Below are positions 34,291 through 44,164 of a stretch of 64,000 nt of DNA, in pieces. This DNA is from Vandiemenella viatica. Lineage: Eukaryota; Arthropoda; Insecta; Orthoptera; Morabidae. The stretch spans positions 250,447,199-250,511,198 of the forward strand of contig JARYHS010009186.1 in the NCBI GenBank assembly GCA_031002005.1, read 5' to 3'. Made by a program: the position numbers and the translations under genes. Positions within the stretch are counted from its first letter, which is position 1; every line of letters starts with the position of its first letter. The notes under the pieces are model-generated. The model was not told the origin of the DNA and did not search any database. It saw nothing but the letters and a program-made list of their open reading frames with translations.

Positions 34291-35196
34291 GTAGGTAGTC
34301 TTGCAATGTTGTAGGTGTACACTTTTTTACGTTATAATGATCCCTCAGGTGTTGTTCACAGTCAGTGTGTGAGTGTGAACCACAGTAATATTATTATAAA
34401 TACGGAAGTAAGTCTCTGTCTTTTTGTTACGTTTTGACGACTAAATGGCTATATCGTTGTGATGTAATTTTATAAGGAAATGTGTATGAAGGGCACAGGA
34501 TATTTTTTCCAGAATGATTAATAGTTGTAGTCACGAAATTTTGAGATCTTATCGAATAGTGACAGAAATATGTTGGAAATTAATTCTTCTTCAAGAGGCA
34601 GGTTCGACGGTAGAATGATATAGCGATAGCTTTCCTGTCATATTATGCCGACTCGATATTGTTTGGGACTAATCCTTCGTTACCAACAACTTACTATATT
34701 TAATTCTGGCAAAAAAATTCTTAATCCACGCGTACGAAGTCGCGGGTACGAGGCTAGTATAATAATAATGATACTAAACGCACGTTTAAAAGAAATGTAT
34801 AACACTAAAAATGATATATAAAAGATACATAAATATAAATTAAATAAATTTTGAAAATTTGGATGCACAAATTATGTATTTTTTTTAATAAATTAGTTTT
34901 CACTACTTTGGCCATTATAAAATAAATTTAGTTTGTAAAAGTGTGATGAATCTCACGGGCCGCAAAAATATTCAAAGCGGGCCGCGGTTTGGCCACCCCT
35001 AATATAGACGAACTGCACTGTATAATCACAATAATTTACAGTGAATAATAGGACTTGCTGAATCGCTGGAAGATACAAAATCATGTAGGCAAAAGTAATT
35101 ACAAAGTACACTAAATTTTATGGTCTCCTCAAGCAGATTTCAGCAAACTGAAGAAGTCACTGCGAGTAAACTGACTACAGAATTATCACTGCGTGT

Positions 35197-35562
35197 GTGA
35201 TTACAGGCAATCAAGAAAATATGAAAAAATGTTAAGATGCAGAAAGCAACGGGAAATAACTGCATTAAAGATCTTGAAGAATATCCCTTTAGGTTTTGAC
35301 AATACCACTCCCCAACAATCAATTTTACTACTACTATTATTATTATAAATTTATTTTTGTTTAATTAATTAATAGTGATTACAGGCAATCAACAAAATAT
35401 GAAAAAATGTCAACGGCGTTAAGATGCAGAAAGAACGGGAAATCCCTGCATTAAAGATCTTGCAGAATATCCCTTTAGGTTTTGGCAATACCACTCCCCA
35501 TCAATCATTTTTACTACTACTACTATTATTATAAATTTATTTTTGTTTAATTAATTAATAGT
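35197..35562. repeat. Two-unit tandem duplication (~178-188 bp) derived from an RTE 5' region
   Basis: Units 35197-35374 and 35375-35562 share GTGATTACAGGCAATCAA, ATTAAAGATCTTG, AATATCCCTTTAGGTTTTG and TTAATTAATTAATAGTG. The stretch ATGCAGAAA..AACGGGAAAT..CTGCATTAAAG matches the minus strand at 58045-58110 (ATGCAGAAGACAACGGGAAA), which is the region upstream of the RTE endonuclease. Confidence 0.75.
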
Positions 35563-36300
35563 GTTTAAGAGTATTTGTATTGATGTTTGCAAACTGATTT
35601 GCGTATGAAAGAATTCGACAAGCCGCAGAATGTATACTCTTGTGATTAAAGTCTAGTATCGTAGCAAAGTAGTGTAAGAATCTTTGGCTGCTAACAGCTG
35701 AGAACGCACAACATACAAGTCGCGTGTGGATGTCATAACAGACAGGCGCGTATTAGAACTCTACTGTACGGAGGCTGTAAAATGGAGGGGATTTGTGTGC
35801 GGAGCTTGTTAAAAAGTGCAGTTCGAGTATGTAAATGTTGATTTCGAGTAACAGAGCTAAATAAATTGGTTGTTTTTCTTATCGTCATAGTGGTTCTCAT
35901 TTCTAAAATAGTAGAATTGTTTGTTATCTTTGGATAGATTTAAGTTTACTAACTGCATTATAACTTAATCTAAACGAGCTTCAGTTAGCAGGCGTTCGTG
36001 ACGAGATGGGGAAATGTTATTAATCTATGGGTTTCGTCGGAAGCTGATCTCGTGATTATCGTCAGTCAATTGTCCACACTAATTCGCAGAAAGCTCATAA
36101 GATTCATATGTGGACGCAGCCTTCGGTAAGAGAAAGCACCTTAAGAAGAAGAAGTTCTAAATTGAAGGCTACTTGAATTATTCTGAGCTGAAGTGACGCC
36201 TAGTATTTAATCAAGCAATAAAATATGCAGTTCGTTGTGGTAGATCTGTTACGGGGTAGATTTGTTCCGGTTCAAACAAAACCAAACAACACACATCTTG
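35563..36300. other. Intergenic stretch, no recognised gene
   Basis: No ORF, repeat or inverted structure was recognised. Confidence 0.5.
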
Positions 36301-36304
36301 TTAC

Positions 36305-36436
36305 CTTGGTTGTCCGGGTTGAACCGCGTCAATTTATCGATTCCTAACGTTTCGGCCATCCTCTGAAGATGGCCACAAAATGATGGTCGAAACGTTAGGT
36401 TTTCGATCAATTGACTCGGTTCAATCAGGACAACCA
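36305..36436. repeat. Foldback element 1 (55-bp arms)
   Basis: Left arm 36305-36360 (TTGGTTGTCCGGGTTGAACC ... CCTAACGTTTCGGCCATC) pairs with right arm 36382-36436. The loop itself contains a perfect 7-bp stem GGCCATC / GATGGCC around CTCTGAA. Total about 132 bp. No coding capacity. Confidence 0.9.
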
Positions 36437-36610
36437 ACATAAAATCGACATTTATCGCGGAAGTCTGAACACCAATCTTATGAATAGTCTTAAAAGTTAA
36501 AACAAAATATACAGCAGTGAGTGGTATTAACGAAGTGTTTTGTTCGACCTATACTGTGTGCATGCTGGCTAGTTATGAAACAGTAAAAAGATTATGTTAC
36601 ACGGCAATAT

Positions 36611-37400
36611 ACAGGGTGGTTCCATGATGGTGTTACAAACTTTCAGGGATGATGGAGGAGGATAAATGTATCAATTTGAGATAGTAAATTTATTTATACG
36701 AATAATATTATTTAATTTTTATTTGAAGGCGGATTTAAAAGTAATATTAATAACTTATTTGATATGATTTAAGCTCTAAAATGTATACACATTTCTGGTC
36801 CAGAAACGACGGAGTCGAAAGTTACAATCGAAAATCTTCTGCAGTTCTGCCGTAGCCTTGTTCAGCGCTCAAACTAAGGGCGAAAACTTCTTAACCCTGA
36901 TCATGACGTACAGAATTCCCGCTGAATACTCATCAATACCCTCAGACAATTTCCTTTGTTGATGGACTAGTAACGGCGCACGTAACATTATGACAGAGAG
37001 ATCAAAAGCCCTACGTTTACGGTACAGTAATAATAAATTCCATTTACCCGCACAAGTTTCACAAGCTGCAACATTTACAACAGCTGATCATAATGGTGTC
37101 CCTCAGCGTCAATGCAGGCACAAAGTTCTGTCGCACACGTTGTAATATCCCCGGTGTTCTTTGAATAGTGTCGCAGGGAGCGATCATTTTTCCACACAAG
37201 AAGAAATCAATTGGGTGTCAGGTGAAAGTGCTGGTCACGGAGCACAACCTCCTCTGCCTATCCAGTTTTGAGGAAAAGAACCGGCCAACCTCTGACACCA
37301 ATCTTCGTATGCCTCCTTCGGCAGGGTCCAGCCAAGCTTCTTGTTGAGGACTACAAGCTTAGACATTGCATTATCAAAATTAGAAATTTGAATTAATGGA
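36611..37400 (-). pseudogene. Tc1/mariner-superfamily (Tc3-like) transposase remnant
   Basis: On the minus strand near 37265-37200 broken frames read 'APWPALSPD' and then 'PIDFFLCGKM', matching the conserved WPxxSPDLxPxDFFLWG block that carries the last catalytic acidic residue of this group. Further on, 'QRTPGILQRVRQNF' resembles the next conserved segment. Frameshifts and stops are frequent. The left end, CAGGGTGGTTCCATGATGGT...CAAACTTTCAGGGATGATGG (36611-36660), looks like the element's 3' terminal region. The N-terminal half was not found. The right boundary is approximate. Confidence 0.55.
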
Positions 37401-37984
37401 AAACACACCAAACATGGTGGCTTGCACCTTCGGTTGACATGCCAAATACGGAAATCAGTTTAGTCCACCCACAAAATCTGTCACATTGATTCAAAACAGT
37501 TTCACATGATACGCAGAGCAAAATACCACGCATTTACGAAATTAGTCTCATGTAACTACAATAAATGAACCATTTCATTTATTTTACATAAACTCGATCG
37601 AGAAAGAAGTAACGAAAAGGAAACTAGGTTGGAATTATGATTCAGCGGCCACGCGTTCTTGGAGAAAATAAACTAAAAACGATAAGTTTCGGATTCAAAA
37701 CATTTTATTCGGTATTCGTTCGATAGACGCGCGGAAAAATTGAAAAATTGTGAAAGTGAAAAAATAATATTATTTTGGATTAATTTGCATTGTAAAACCA
37801 CAAGAGATGTTTCGTTATTAAACGGACCAATAATAGACACTTTGTTGTACTTCTTACGAACACCTTGCCGGTGTCGGAGCGTCGGCGGTTACAATGGGGG
37901 ATGTTTACTTACCCCCCCCCCCCCACGGGAAGATGGATGGGGGTGGGTTCCCATTACCTTCCTCAGTGTGACAGTGGAGTAATG
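37401..37984. other. Intergenic stretch with a C homopolymer
   Basis: No gene was recognised. A C run lies at about 37912-37924. A short GC-rich patch (37865-37970) lies just upstream of the RTE copy. Confidence 0.45.
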
Positions 37985-38545
37985 TTTCCAAAATGGATGA
38001 AAGGTTTTTTTTTAGCTATAGTACTAGCAAAAAGAGCCTTCATGAAAAAGAGAAACCTTTTAGTGTCAAATATTGATATAGAAATTAGAAAGAACTTTTT
38101 AAAACTCTATGTATGGAGCACAGCACTTTACGGTAGCGAAACATGGACTTTAGGAATACCGGAAAGAAAGAAAATTGAAGCATTTGAAATGTTGTGCTAC
38201 AGATGAATGCTGAAAATTAGGTGGACAGACAAAGTAAGAAATAAACGAGTTTTGGAAATTATGGGTGAGAAAAGAAGTTTATGGAAGAACCTTACAGGAA
38301 GAAGAGACAGGCTGGTAGGTCATATTTTGAGACATATTGGATTGGTTAATTTGTTAGTCGAAGGAACAGTCGAAGGTAAGAACTGTAGAGGAAGACAGAG
38401 ATTAGAATATATGAAGCAGATAATTGAGGACGTGGGTTGTAAGGGGTATGTAGAAATGAAGAGGTTAGTACAGGATAGGAAGGGATGGAGGATTGCTTCA
38501 AACCAGTCGAAAGACTGACGACAGCAAAAAAAAAAAAAAAAAAAT
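37985..38545 (+). pseudogene. RTE-like LINE, 3' ~560 bp with poly(A) tail
   Basis: A frame from about 38010 reads LAKRAFMKKRNLLVSNIDIE, LYVWSTALYGSETWTLGIPE, then a TGA at 38204-38206 where the family has Trp, and goes on in the same frame as MLKIRWTDKVRNKRVLEIMG, RRDRLVGHILRHIGLVNLLV, RLEYMKQIIEDVGCKGYVEM and WRIASNQSKD (stop at 38516-38518). This is the RT thumb and C-terminal tail of an RTE-clade protein. 'ALYGSETWTL' is a conserved signature. Only one nonsense lesion is visible in ~170 codons, so this is the least decayed RTE copy here. A poly(A) tail at 38526-38543 is followed directly by SINE A. Confidence 0.9.
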
Positions 38546-38549
38546 CTAA

Positions 38550-38783
38550 AAAAAAAACGGCTTTACGCTTTTTTGACGTCGAGGTCATTAGAGGCTGGAT
38601 GGGACTGAAGACTGGGAACGGGTAGGAATTCAGCCATGGCCTTTTGAAGGAAGCATCCCGTCACTCGTCTGGAATGATTTTGTGAAACGATGGAAATCCA
38701 AAATCTGGATGCCGGACGATGATTCGAACCGGCATCCTCCCAAATGCGAGGCCGGAACGTTAACCACTAACCCACCACGCGGA
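38550..38783 (-). mobile_element. SINE family A (subfamily 1), next to the RTE poly(A)
   Basis: ACGGCTTTACGC...GACGTCGAGGTCATTAGAGG at the 3' end side, GAAGGAAGCATCCCGTCACT body, GATTCGAACCGGCATCCTCC B box, ACCCACCACGCGG head. The SINE's own A-run and the RTE poly(A) are adjacent, so it probably inserted into the RTE tail. Confidence 0.88.
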
Positions 38784-38789
38784 GAGGGC

Positions 38790-39580
38790 CAATTCTTAAT
38801 TCACACAAACTTTGATACGTTAAAAGCTGGCATTTTCGGATATATTTGTGAAGCTACTATATTTCTTAATTACACCTCACGAAATTTAAAGCGAGATCAT
38901 TTTGCCGAAGTTACCTATACGGGAACAAAATCTAGATGGATGTCTTTCTAGCTGTGAGTCTTCCTGGTGAATGTGAGACAGATGTATCAGCTAGCGTGCT
39001 AGCGTTGCATATATCTGGGGTGTGAAAATGCTGTGTCTGATACGGTTCTCTCTGGTAGACAGACACTGCCAGCCAAGGACGGAAAACCGATCCCTGGCGG
39101 TCAGACACAATCGGAGTGAGCGCTGGCGCTGCAACGCCAAGGTCACGCGGACGCACTGTGCGGTGCGCGGGCTGCCTGCCGACAGGGGCACTGGAATCGG
39201 CCACACTGCACCTAGGCGAGTGCAATGACGGGCCATTTCACAAAGTAACTCAACCAAACTGTTAGCTCGTACACGATGGCACACAATTGCAACAATTAGT
39301 TCTTTACGGCCACAACATCGAAAATTGGAATAAATGAGCAAACTCCATCATTACTCTTGTCCTCATGGCGATGAGGGAAATAAAGTTTTACTGAAAAATA
39401 GCTTTAAGTTTATTAAAAGATGATAGCATCATTCGCTATTTCCAGTTTTTTGTTCCCAATTTATTGAAATCTCTTGCTGTCTCTCTTTATATTCTTCTAT
39501 TGTGTTACAATTACTGCCTACTGGACGCCTACATAGTGTAAGGAAATTTCACATTTTTGTAGAAATTTAATTGTTTCCCC
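38790..39580. other. Intergenic stretch with CpG-rich patch (39060-39230)
   Basis: Overlapping frames on both strands cover 38932-39341, as expected for GC-rich DNA with few stop codons. No protein family was recognised. Confidence 0.4.
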
Positions 39581-39593
39581 AACTGCAAATTCG

Positions 39594-39838
39594 TTTTTTT
39601 TTACTATGGCTTTACGCCTCGTCGACGGCTAAGATCATTAGAGGCAGGATGGGAATGGGGACAAGGAACGGGAAGGAATACGGCCATGGCATTTTTGAAG
39701 GAAGCATCCCGGCATTCGCCTGGAGTGATTTGGGGGAACCATGGAAAACCCAAATCTGGATGCCCGGACGGGGATTCGAACCGCCGTCCTTCCGAATTCG
39801 AGACCAGAGCGTTAACCGCTCACCCACCAGGCTCGTTT
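39594..39838 (-). mobile_element. SINE family A, full length, 9-bp TSD (subfamily 1)
   Basis: A complete copy from its A-run (seen as T at 39594) through GGCTTTACGCCTCGTCGACG, the body, GGATTCGAACCGCCGTCC and CTCACCCACCAGGCTCG. CAAATTCGT flanks it at 39585-39593 and 39839-39847. The ORFs 39571-39895 and 39612-39827 are read-through. Confidence 0.94.
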
Positions 39839-39857
39839 CAAATTCGTAACCTATTTC

Positions 39858-40060
39858 CTTATTTGGGTGTTGAGCTTAGTTTTATTGATGTTTAATATCA
39901 CCAGCGTATCGGCCAAAGCCTCCGCGCATCTTCTAAGGTCAAGTTTTGGTTTACATGTGACTAAATATTTTGCTTTTCAACGAAAATAACCAGGAGGTTG
40001 AGGGCGAAACGTTGACGCGATTAAAAATCAACAAAACGCAGCTCAACACCCGAATAGAGG
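39858..40060. repeat. Foldback element 2 (~55-bp arms)
   Basis: Left arm 39858-39912 (GGGTGTTGAGCTTAGTTTTA, TTGATGTTTAAT, CGTATCGGCC) pairs with right arm 40002-40060 (GGCGAAACGTTGACGCGATT, AAAAATCAACAAAACGCAGC, TCAACACCC). The ~90-bp centre is unrelated to the other foldbacks apart from the AACGTTTCG-type arm tip. Confidence 0.85.
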
Positions 40061-40084
40061 ATTGAGTTGTGGTCTATCATTACC

Positions 40085-41085
40085 GAATCCAGCCGGATTT
40101 AATTGCGATGGACCGCATGCTCCAATGACAATTTTACTAATTTTCTAATTACTCCTTTCTTACTTTTTTTATTATTGTCTTCTATACTTTGCACCCATCT
40201 ACTTTTTCTATTTACGAATTTAACCTTAAATTCCTCCAGTATTTTTTTTGGAAAATTATTCACTACTTCCCTTGGTAATCTCTGACATTCTTGCCCACTA
40301 AAGAACATTTTCGCGCTCCCTTATGCATGAAATCGAGTGCCAAATTGTGGTCACGATGATCGTTTCCTTTCCAGGCACTAATTGTAATTCTCTGACCACT
40401 ATCTTCCAAGCGTCATCATCAACATACGCCTTATACACTCTCAGCACTCTCTTCATAATCCTCCTGTCTTCGAGTGAGTTTCGATTCAGCTCCTTTATCA
40501 TTTCACCGAGCGTGGATGATGAACGGTAACGTTCTGGCCTCGCATTCGGGAGGATGCGTGTTCGAATCCGCGCGTGGTCATCGAGATTTGGGTTTTCCGT
40601 GGTTTCCCCAAATCACTTCAGGCGAATGCAGGGATGGTTCATTCAAAAGTCCAAGGCCAAAATCCTTCCCGTTCTTTGCTCCCAATCCTTTCCCGCCTCT
40701 AATGACCTCGACGTCGACAAAGCGAAAAATATTAGCTTGTAAGCAAATAATTTATCATTTCAATTACTGACTTGGTCCTGCGGTAACTTCCACAACCAAA
40801 TCCAGCTACTCTTCTTTGCACACCCACCAACACCTGTGTTTGATACCCAAACTGTAGGTCCCATACTACACCACCTTATTCAAGCAATGGTCTCACCAAT
40901 GTTTTGTGACACAACTCCTCCCATCACCACCTACAGTAAATTGAGGATTTTTTAACATTTTTCTACCACCTTCCTAATGTATTCTGCCCAGTTGAATTAC
41001 GTATAGAATGTTATGCAAATATATCTACTCTCCAAGGTTTCAACAAGCAATTGAGTCCGCACCCTATAATCATTGCCTAGACGAG
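40085..41085 (-). pseudogene. LINE family L fragment, interrupted by SINE A
   Basis: It collinearly matches the copies at 61290-62152 and 43385-44160. The shared 3' region is ATTGCGATGGACCGCATGCT, and the minus-strand protein pieces match the same order: a 'KFKVKFVNRKSRW' tail, an 'RIMKRVLRVYKAYVDDDAWK' segment, then the RT end near 40900. Many stops and frameshifts are present. A 245-bp SINE splits it at 40506-40750. The catalytic RT motif is not reached; the copy is 5'-truncated near 41085. Confidence 0.78.
40506..40750 (+). mobile_element. SINE family A inserted in LINE L, 12-bp TSD
   Basis: Plus-strand copy: CCGAGCGTGGATGATGAACG head, GTTCGAATCC B box, body, CCTCTAATGACCTCGACGTC 3' end, then an AT-rich tail. 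TTTATCATTTCA flanks it at 40494-40505 and 40751-40762, and the LINE sequence resumes in register after the second copy. Confidence 0.94.
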
Positions 41086-41407
41086 TTACTGTGAAGAAAG
41101 CGTTTCGGACCGAACCTGGTAGAGCAGGTGTTAGTCGAGTAGGTACTATGTTATGGTGACTGTTGTTACTCATTGTCTCCGCCTGTTCGGCGTCTCGGCT
41201 ATGGCGGGGACAGTAGAGCAAACAGATTCCTGCGCAGCGGACCCCCCGCCGCGTGTCTATATTACGGTCGCGAGTGCCGGAGATTATCCGCGACAAATGA
41301 CAATCGCGACGGGGCCTAAACAAAGGGCGCATTGTGAGGCGTGTGCCAGGCTGTGTACACAGCTTCGCAGGGCGCACGATCTCAAGTACGACACGTCTTC
41401 AAGTCGA
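41086..41407. promoter_or_regulatory. CpG-rich unique block, candidate regulatory element
   Basis: 41190-41380 is CpG-rich and resembles no repeat in the window. It contains CCTAAACAAAGGGCG (overlapping Fox- and TCF-like cores) and GACAATCGCGACGGG. Open frames on both strands are explained by GC content. The regulatory role is inference only. Confidence 0.25.
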
Positions 41408-41415
41408 TACAGCAC

Positions 41416-41679
41416 CAGGGGCGTAGGCGGTGCAGTGCACCGGGGCCCCCACGCTCAGGGACCCCTGAGCTCAGCTGATGGGGCTCAATGGACCCACGGG
41501 CCATCAGGGGAAATGGGCGACCTTTTTTTTTAAAGCTCTGAGGGCCTTGTGAACTTAGATACGCTACTGCTTAGGAGGGCCCCTGCCACAGTACAGGGGC
41601 CCTCCAAAAAAGGTCACCCATGAGTGGTCAAAATAATTTTTTTCACACCGGGGCACTTGTTGACCTAGCTACGCCACTG
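41416..41679. mobile_element. hAT-type MITE, 264 bp, 8-bp TSD
   Basis: Terminal inverted repeats CAGGGGCGTAG (left) and the complement of CTACGCCACTG (right, CAGTGGCGTAG). Flanks TACAGCAC (41408-41415) and TACAGCAT (41680-41687) form an 8-bp target duplication with one mismatch. An internal palindrome GAGGGCCCCTG/CAGGGGCCCTC lies around 41575-41606. No coding capacity. Confidence 0.88.
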
Positions 41680-41687
41680 TACAGCAT

Positions 41688-42250
41688 GTCACAAAACTCG
41701 AGCGGCACGAATCAGGACTGTGGAACCTGGCAATGATTGGATCGAACACTGATACCAGAAACCTCAGTGACTTTATTTAAAAGTCTAAAGTGAGAGGATA
41801 GTTAGCTACTAGTGGCCGTAAGTGGCAGCTAAGTGACTCCATTGAGCTGATTGGGTTTATCGGATAAAATGCGTGGAATTCTGTGTTTCACGTATGAAAA
41901 ATCAAACAAAATCTCAATTACACAAATGAAAAGTAAAACCAAAGATCAAAGAAGTTGCTACAAGTCGTCAAAAACGGAACCATAACCCGTCACTGAAAGA
42001 GAAGAGGTTGAAGGTATAGAAAAATAATGCGCGACAATAATCCAGATGGAAACGTATGAATGAGTGCTTGGACGAGGTGTTTCTTATGAAAACCTTCTGG
42101 CGTGAGTAGAAACATTGCATAATCCTGAATCGTTCCCTTAATAATTGTTCTGCGAATTCACGCTTTACCTTCAGGTGTTTCCAGTCACTCTTCTCTGTAA
42201 CTAATATAAAATCTTAAATGAAAAATATTCTTTTAAATAACAATATCTCT
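41688..42250. other. Intergenic stretch, no recognised gene
   Basis: No ORF or repeat was recognised. Confidence 0.5.
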
Positions 42251-42254
42251 AAAA

Positions 42255-42615
42255 TTATTATTATTATTATTGCTGTCATCAGTCTTTCGAGTGGTTTGAT
42301 GCAATCCTCTATCCTTTCCTATCTTGCAGTAATCTTTTGATCTCGACACACCCCTTACAACACACGAACACAATTATCTGCTTCATATATTCTAATCTCT
42401 GACTTCCTCTGCAGTTCTTACCTTGGATTGTTCCCTCTACTAACAACATAACCAATCCTGCGTGTCTCAAAATATTACCTACAATCCTGTCTCTTCTTTC
42501 AGTAAGTCTCTTCCACAAACTTCTTTTCTCACCGATCATTTCCAAAACTCGTTCATTTCGCACTTATCTGTCCACCTAATTTTCAGCATCCTGCTATAGA
42601 ACCACATTTAAAATG
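42255..42615 (-). pseudogene. RTE-like LINE, C-terminal fragment with (ATT)n tail
   Basis: Minus-strand frame 42563-42309: MRNERVLEMIGEKRSLWKRL, ERRDRIVGNILRHAGLVMLL, RLEYMKQIIVFVCCKGCVEI, the last ~90 residues of the RTE protein. The sequence upstream to 42615 gives the 'YRRMLKIRWTDK' region in a broken frame. The 3' tail is (AAT)n, seen as (ATT)n at 42256-42274. Confidence 0.88.
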
Positions 42616-42920
42616 CTCTAAAATTAATATTTATTACATATATGAATAGCCATTTTTATTGACCTATTTTATATTGCTTTCTGCTCCCTTTCGTCTTGCG
42701 GCAACCTCACTTCTAGTAAATTAATATTAATATTCACAACAATAAAAGTAGAGGACGTGATTATGGTATCCCCCCCCTTTCTCACTCGTAGCCCGATACA
42801 ATATGGCGCCAACAAAATAATTTTATTTCAATATCAAGTCTTTTTCACATTACATCTATGACTCGTTCCTCTTAGCGGCCTATACAACTCAGAATACTAA
42901 TATTACAAAAAATACAAAAA
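42616..42920. other. AT-rich intergenic stretch, no recognised gene
   Basis: Nothing recognisable; a short C run lies at 42770-42777. Confidence 0.5.
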
Positions 42921-42924
42921 CATA

Positions 42925-43167
42925 TTTTTTTTTAGTTATGGCTTTACGCCTCGTCAACGTTGAAGTCATCAGAGGCGGGATGGGGATGGGGACAAGGAAT
43001 GGGAAGGAATTCGGCCATGACCTTTTTGAAGGAAGCATCCCGGCATTCGCCTTGAGTGATATTGGGAAACCATGCAAAACCCAAATCTGGATGCCCGAGC
43101 GGGGATTCCAACCGGCGTCATCTCGAATTCGAGGCCAGAGCGTTAACCACTCACCCACCACGCTCGG
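42925..43167 (-). mobile_element. SINE family A, full length (subfamily 1)
   Basis: A complete copy from its A-run to CTCACCCACCACGCTCGGTA, with the B-box position GGATTCCAACC carrying one change. TACAAA on both sides may be a short TSD. The ORFs 42889-43180 are read-through. Confidence 0.9.
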
Positions 43168-43384
43168 TACAAATAATTAAAATTACATTAATAAATATCT
43201 AAAAATCTCGTCTGCTTGATGAATGTCCGTCATACACAAAACCGCCAATGTTGCTGCTCGAAAATCAAAACTTCTGGAGCACATTAGTTCATTCACAGTA
43301 ACGCGATCTAAACTTGATCTGAAGATTAAATCCAAGTGAAACAGCAAATTTCGCTTTAGAATTGCGCGGTTTTGCGAGAGTATT

Positions 43385-44160
43385 CAAAACAGAGACTGAA
43401 CAGCTGCAGGAGGACCTGGATAGAATAACTTAATGGGTAGGTCAGCATGGAATGAAGATATATGCCAAGGAAAGTCAGTTTATCATCTACACAGACAAGA
43501 AACAAAAGGTTAATTATGTTTACAGGGTGGGATCAAAATTGCTTGTTAAAAGCATGAAGTGTAAATATCTTGGCATAACGTTTGATAACAAACTCAATTG
43601 GGCAGAGCACATAGGGCAGATGGTAGGAAAAGGTTACAAAATCCTTCATTTACTGGAGGGGGTGATGACAGGATGTACCAGAGAAGTCAGGGATTTGGGT
43701 TACAAAACTTTGGTCAGACCATTGGTTGAAAATGGTGGTGTAGTTTGGAACCTGCATTTTGGCTATCAAATACTGGAGTTGGAAGGTGTGCAACGAAGAG
43801 CAGCTAGATTTGTTTGTGGAAATTCTCTCAGGATACTTTGAGTAACTGATATAATAAAGGAGTTGGATTGGGACTCATTGGAGAAAAGGAGGAGTAAAGA
43901 GAGTGCTGGGAATGTACAGGGCATATGTTGGTGATGGAGGTTGGAGGGATATTGGTCAAAGAATTAGGAATAGTGCATGGAAGGGGAAAGGCGACCATGA
44001 CCACAAGCTGGCGTCCGATTTGATGCATAAGAGAGTTGGATTTTGTTTATTTGTTTGTTGGTAAGGGTTTCAGGGATTGGAACAAATTATCAAGTGAGGT
44101 GAAGAATAATTTGACGGAATTCAAAATTAAAATTTTTGAATCGGAAAAATAAATTGGGGA
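43385..44160 (+). pseudogene. LINE family L, RT C-terminal part
   Basis: The frame 43452-43841 reads MKCKYLGITFDNKLNWAEHI, LEGVMTGCTREVRDLGYKTL, VRPLVENGGVVWNLHFGYQI and VQRRAARFVCGNS: RT connection/thumb sequence of a Jockey/CR1-like LINE. Upstream (43400-43450) CAGCTGCAGGAGGACCTGGA gives the 'QLQEDLDRI' segment that precedes it. Downstream frames with stops continue to an 'SGIGTNYQ'-like C-terminus at about 44140. The YxDD motif lies further upstream and was not copied. Confidence 0.85.
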
Positions 44161-44164
44161 GTAA

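Larger units (their letters stand above)
33476..34585 (+). repeat. 555-bp tandem duplication inside the Helitron
   Basis: Units 33476-34030 and 34031-34585 start CTCATAACTTCGAAATATGG and CTCATAAGTTGGAAATACGG, and share GTTATTCGGATTGAATGTTA, GCAATGCGAGGCAAATCGTA and a GTTATAATGATCCCTC block. By eye they are close to 90% identical. Only the second ends in the Helitron 3' part. Confidence 0.88.
33289..34756 (+). mobile_element. Non-autonomous Helitron, about 1.47 kb
   Basis: The 5' end is TC followed by TTTATATATAAAGATGAATG. The 3' end is a GC-rich hairpin-forming stretch (CGCGTACGAAGTCGCGGGTACG) followed by CTAG. The host A (33288) precedes it and T (34757) follows, matching Helitron insertion between A and T and the 3' CTRR rule. 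Helitrons move by rolling-circle replication using a Rep/helicase; none is encoded here. The interior contains a 555-bp tandem duplication and two tRNA-like SINE-D sequences. The block ACAGTTTTTATCCGTTCTCG recurs in a related element at about 55895. Confidence 0.8.
33101..35000. mobile_element. hAT-type non-autonomous element split by a Helitron
   Basis: The left end CGGGTGGCCAACCC...GCGGACCAC and the right end GGGCCGCGGTTTGGCCACCC form an inverted pair (GGGTGGCCAA[A/C]CC) typical of hAT elements with a 'CAGGGGTGGCCAAACCGCGG' terminus. Excluding the Helitron (33289-34756) the element is about 430 bp, AT-rich inside, with no coding capacity. No clear 8-bp duplication was seen. Confidence 0.65.

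Noticed and set aside
33101..35000. Possible LTR retrotransposon because of the long direct repeats
   Set aside because: The direct repeats are adjacent tandem units without TG...CA ends, a primer-binding site or gag-pol; the Helitron ends fit better.
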